Positions 33,095 to 33,286 of a stretch of 33,286 nt of DNA are shown here, in pieces (within the stretch, counting starts at the first letter, position 1; each line of letters opens with the position of its first letter). The translations under genes and the position numbers were made by a program. Origin of the DNA: an uncultured Clostridia bacterium (GTDB taxonomy: Bacteria; Bacillota; Clostridia; Oscillospirales; Acutalibacteraceae); assembly GCA_904397205.1 (NCBI GenBank), contig CAJFOO010000042.1:1-33286 (forward strand). The letters run 5' to 3'. The notes beneath the pieces are model-generated. The model was not told where the DNA came from. It made no database searches and saw only the letters and a program-made list of their open reading frames with translations.

Positions 33095-33286
33095 TTATAT
33101 TTCTGCATTTTTTATCTTCTGTATGATTTCGCTCATATTTGCCCCGCTAATCGTGTCATTGACCGACTCAACCATTTCGTTTTGTATGGTAAAATTTTTC
33201 CCATTGAACCTGACGTCCTGTTTGAAATCATTTTCCTTTATGGTTTTTATATTTGTTTGAAGCTCCGCCACGTTATTGTGATCAAA
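33095..33286 (-). CDS. C-terminal part of an unrecognised protein (start beyond window)
   Basis: On the minus strand the frame is open from the last base and ends with TAA at 33095-33097, giving 63 residues. It contains VAELQTNIKTIKENDFKQDV and ends in MSEIIQKIKNAEI. I do not recognise the family; the residues are rich in Asn, Lys and Ile, as in AT-rich DNA, and the base composition is clearly lower in GC than the rest of the window. The end may be helical. It may belong to a foreign region that starts here, but only a fragment is visible. The 70 bases between it and the GNAT hairpin hold nothing I recognise. Confidence 0.55.
   Translation of the reverse strand, partial: FDHNNVAELQTNIKTIKENDFKQDVRFNGKNFTIQNEMVESVNDTISGANMSEIIQKIKNAEI

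Overview
The window looks like chromosomal DNA from a low-motility, gut-type Firmicute, probably an Oscillospiraceae/Ruminococcaceae-like clostridium. This is inferred from the moderately GC-rich coding sequence, strong AGGAGG-type ribosome binding sites, TTG and GTG starts, lipoprotein signal peptides, a VanW/YoaR protein, a stand-alone ThiI without a rhodanese domain, and many bidirectional hairpin terminators between convergent genes. I cannot fix the genus. I see no rRNA, tRNA, CRISPR array, transposase or phage gene. The content is mostly housekeeping, with a few unusual proteins and intergenic structures.

Layout. 1-970: 3' end of carboxynorspermidine decarboxylase, then a FadR-type GntR regulator with an altered metal site (+). 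969-6910 (-): rlmD translationally coupled to a CHASE-GGDEF diguanylate cyclase, then a PAS/GAF-GGDEF cyclase, an NYN nuclease-fold protein with two LOTUS domains, and ndk. 7035-8926 (-): a glycerate-type 2-hydroxyacid dehydrogenase and an exported lipoprotein beta-carbonic anhydrase. 9035-9435: a long leader with an 88-bp tandem repeat. 9436-13064 (+): a cell-wall elongation pair (FHA-RodA/FtsW fusion plus PbpA-like transpeptidase) and thioredoxin. 13158-16823: a HAD phosphatase (-), malic enzyme (+) and a membrane HtrA protease (+).

16906-21783 (-) is a compact operon: GT28 glycolipid glycosyltransferase, cysteine desulfurase, ThiI, CinA. The middle two form the sulfur relay for 4-thiouridine in tRNA. 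22138-23874 (+) is a VanW lipoprotein with a Ser-rich tail. A hypothetical gene (-) follows at 24064, then a GT2 glycosyltransferase overlapping an NAD synthetase (+) driven by a perfect consensus promoter. 27841-30723 (-) holds citrate synthase, a KynB-like cyclase and MTA/SAH nucleosidase. 31060-32273 (-) holds YoaK and a coupled membrane-anchored unknown. A GNAT acetyltransferase (+) and the AT-rich 3' end of an unrecognised gene (-) close the window.

Most notable: the NAD synthetase has lost two of the three catalytic residues of its glutaminase domain; the FHA domain is fused directly to a RodA/FtsW polymerase; the GntR regulator has two metal-ligand histidines replaced by cysteines; a probable small RNA (or a small ORF on the other strand) lies at 30895-31063; and a tandem-repeat leader precedes the cell-wall operon. 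No obviously new multi-gene system is visible. Promoter and start calls come from reading the sequence, not from experiments.
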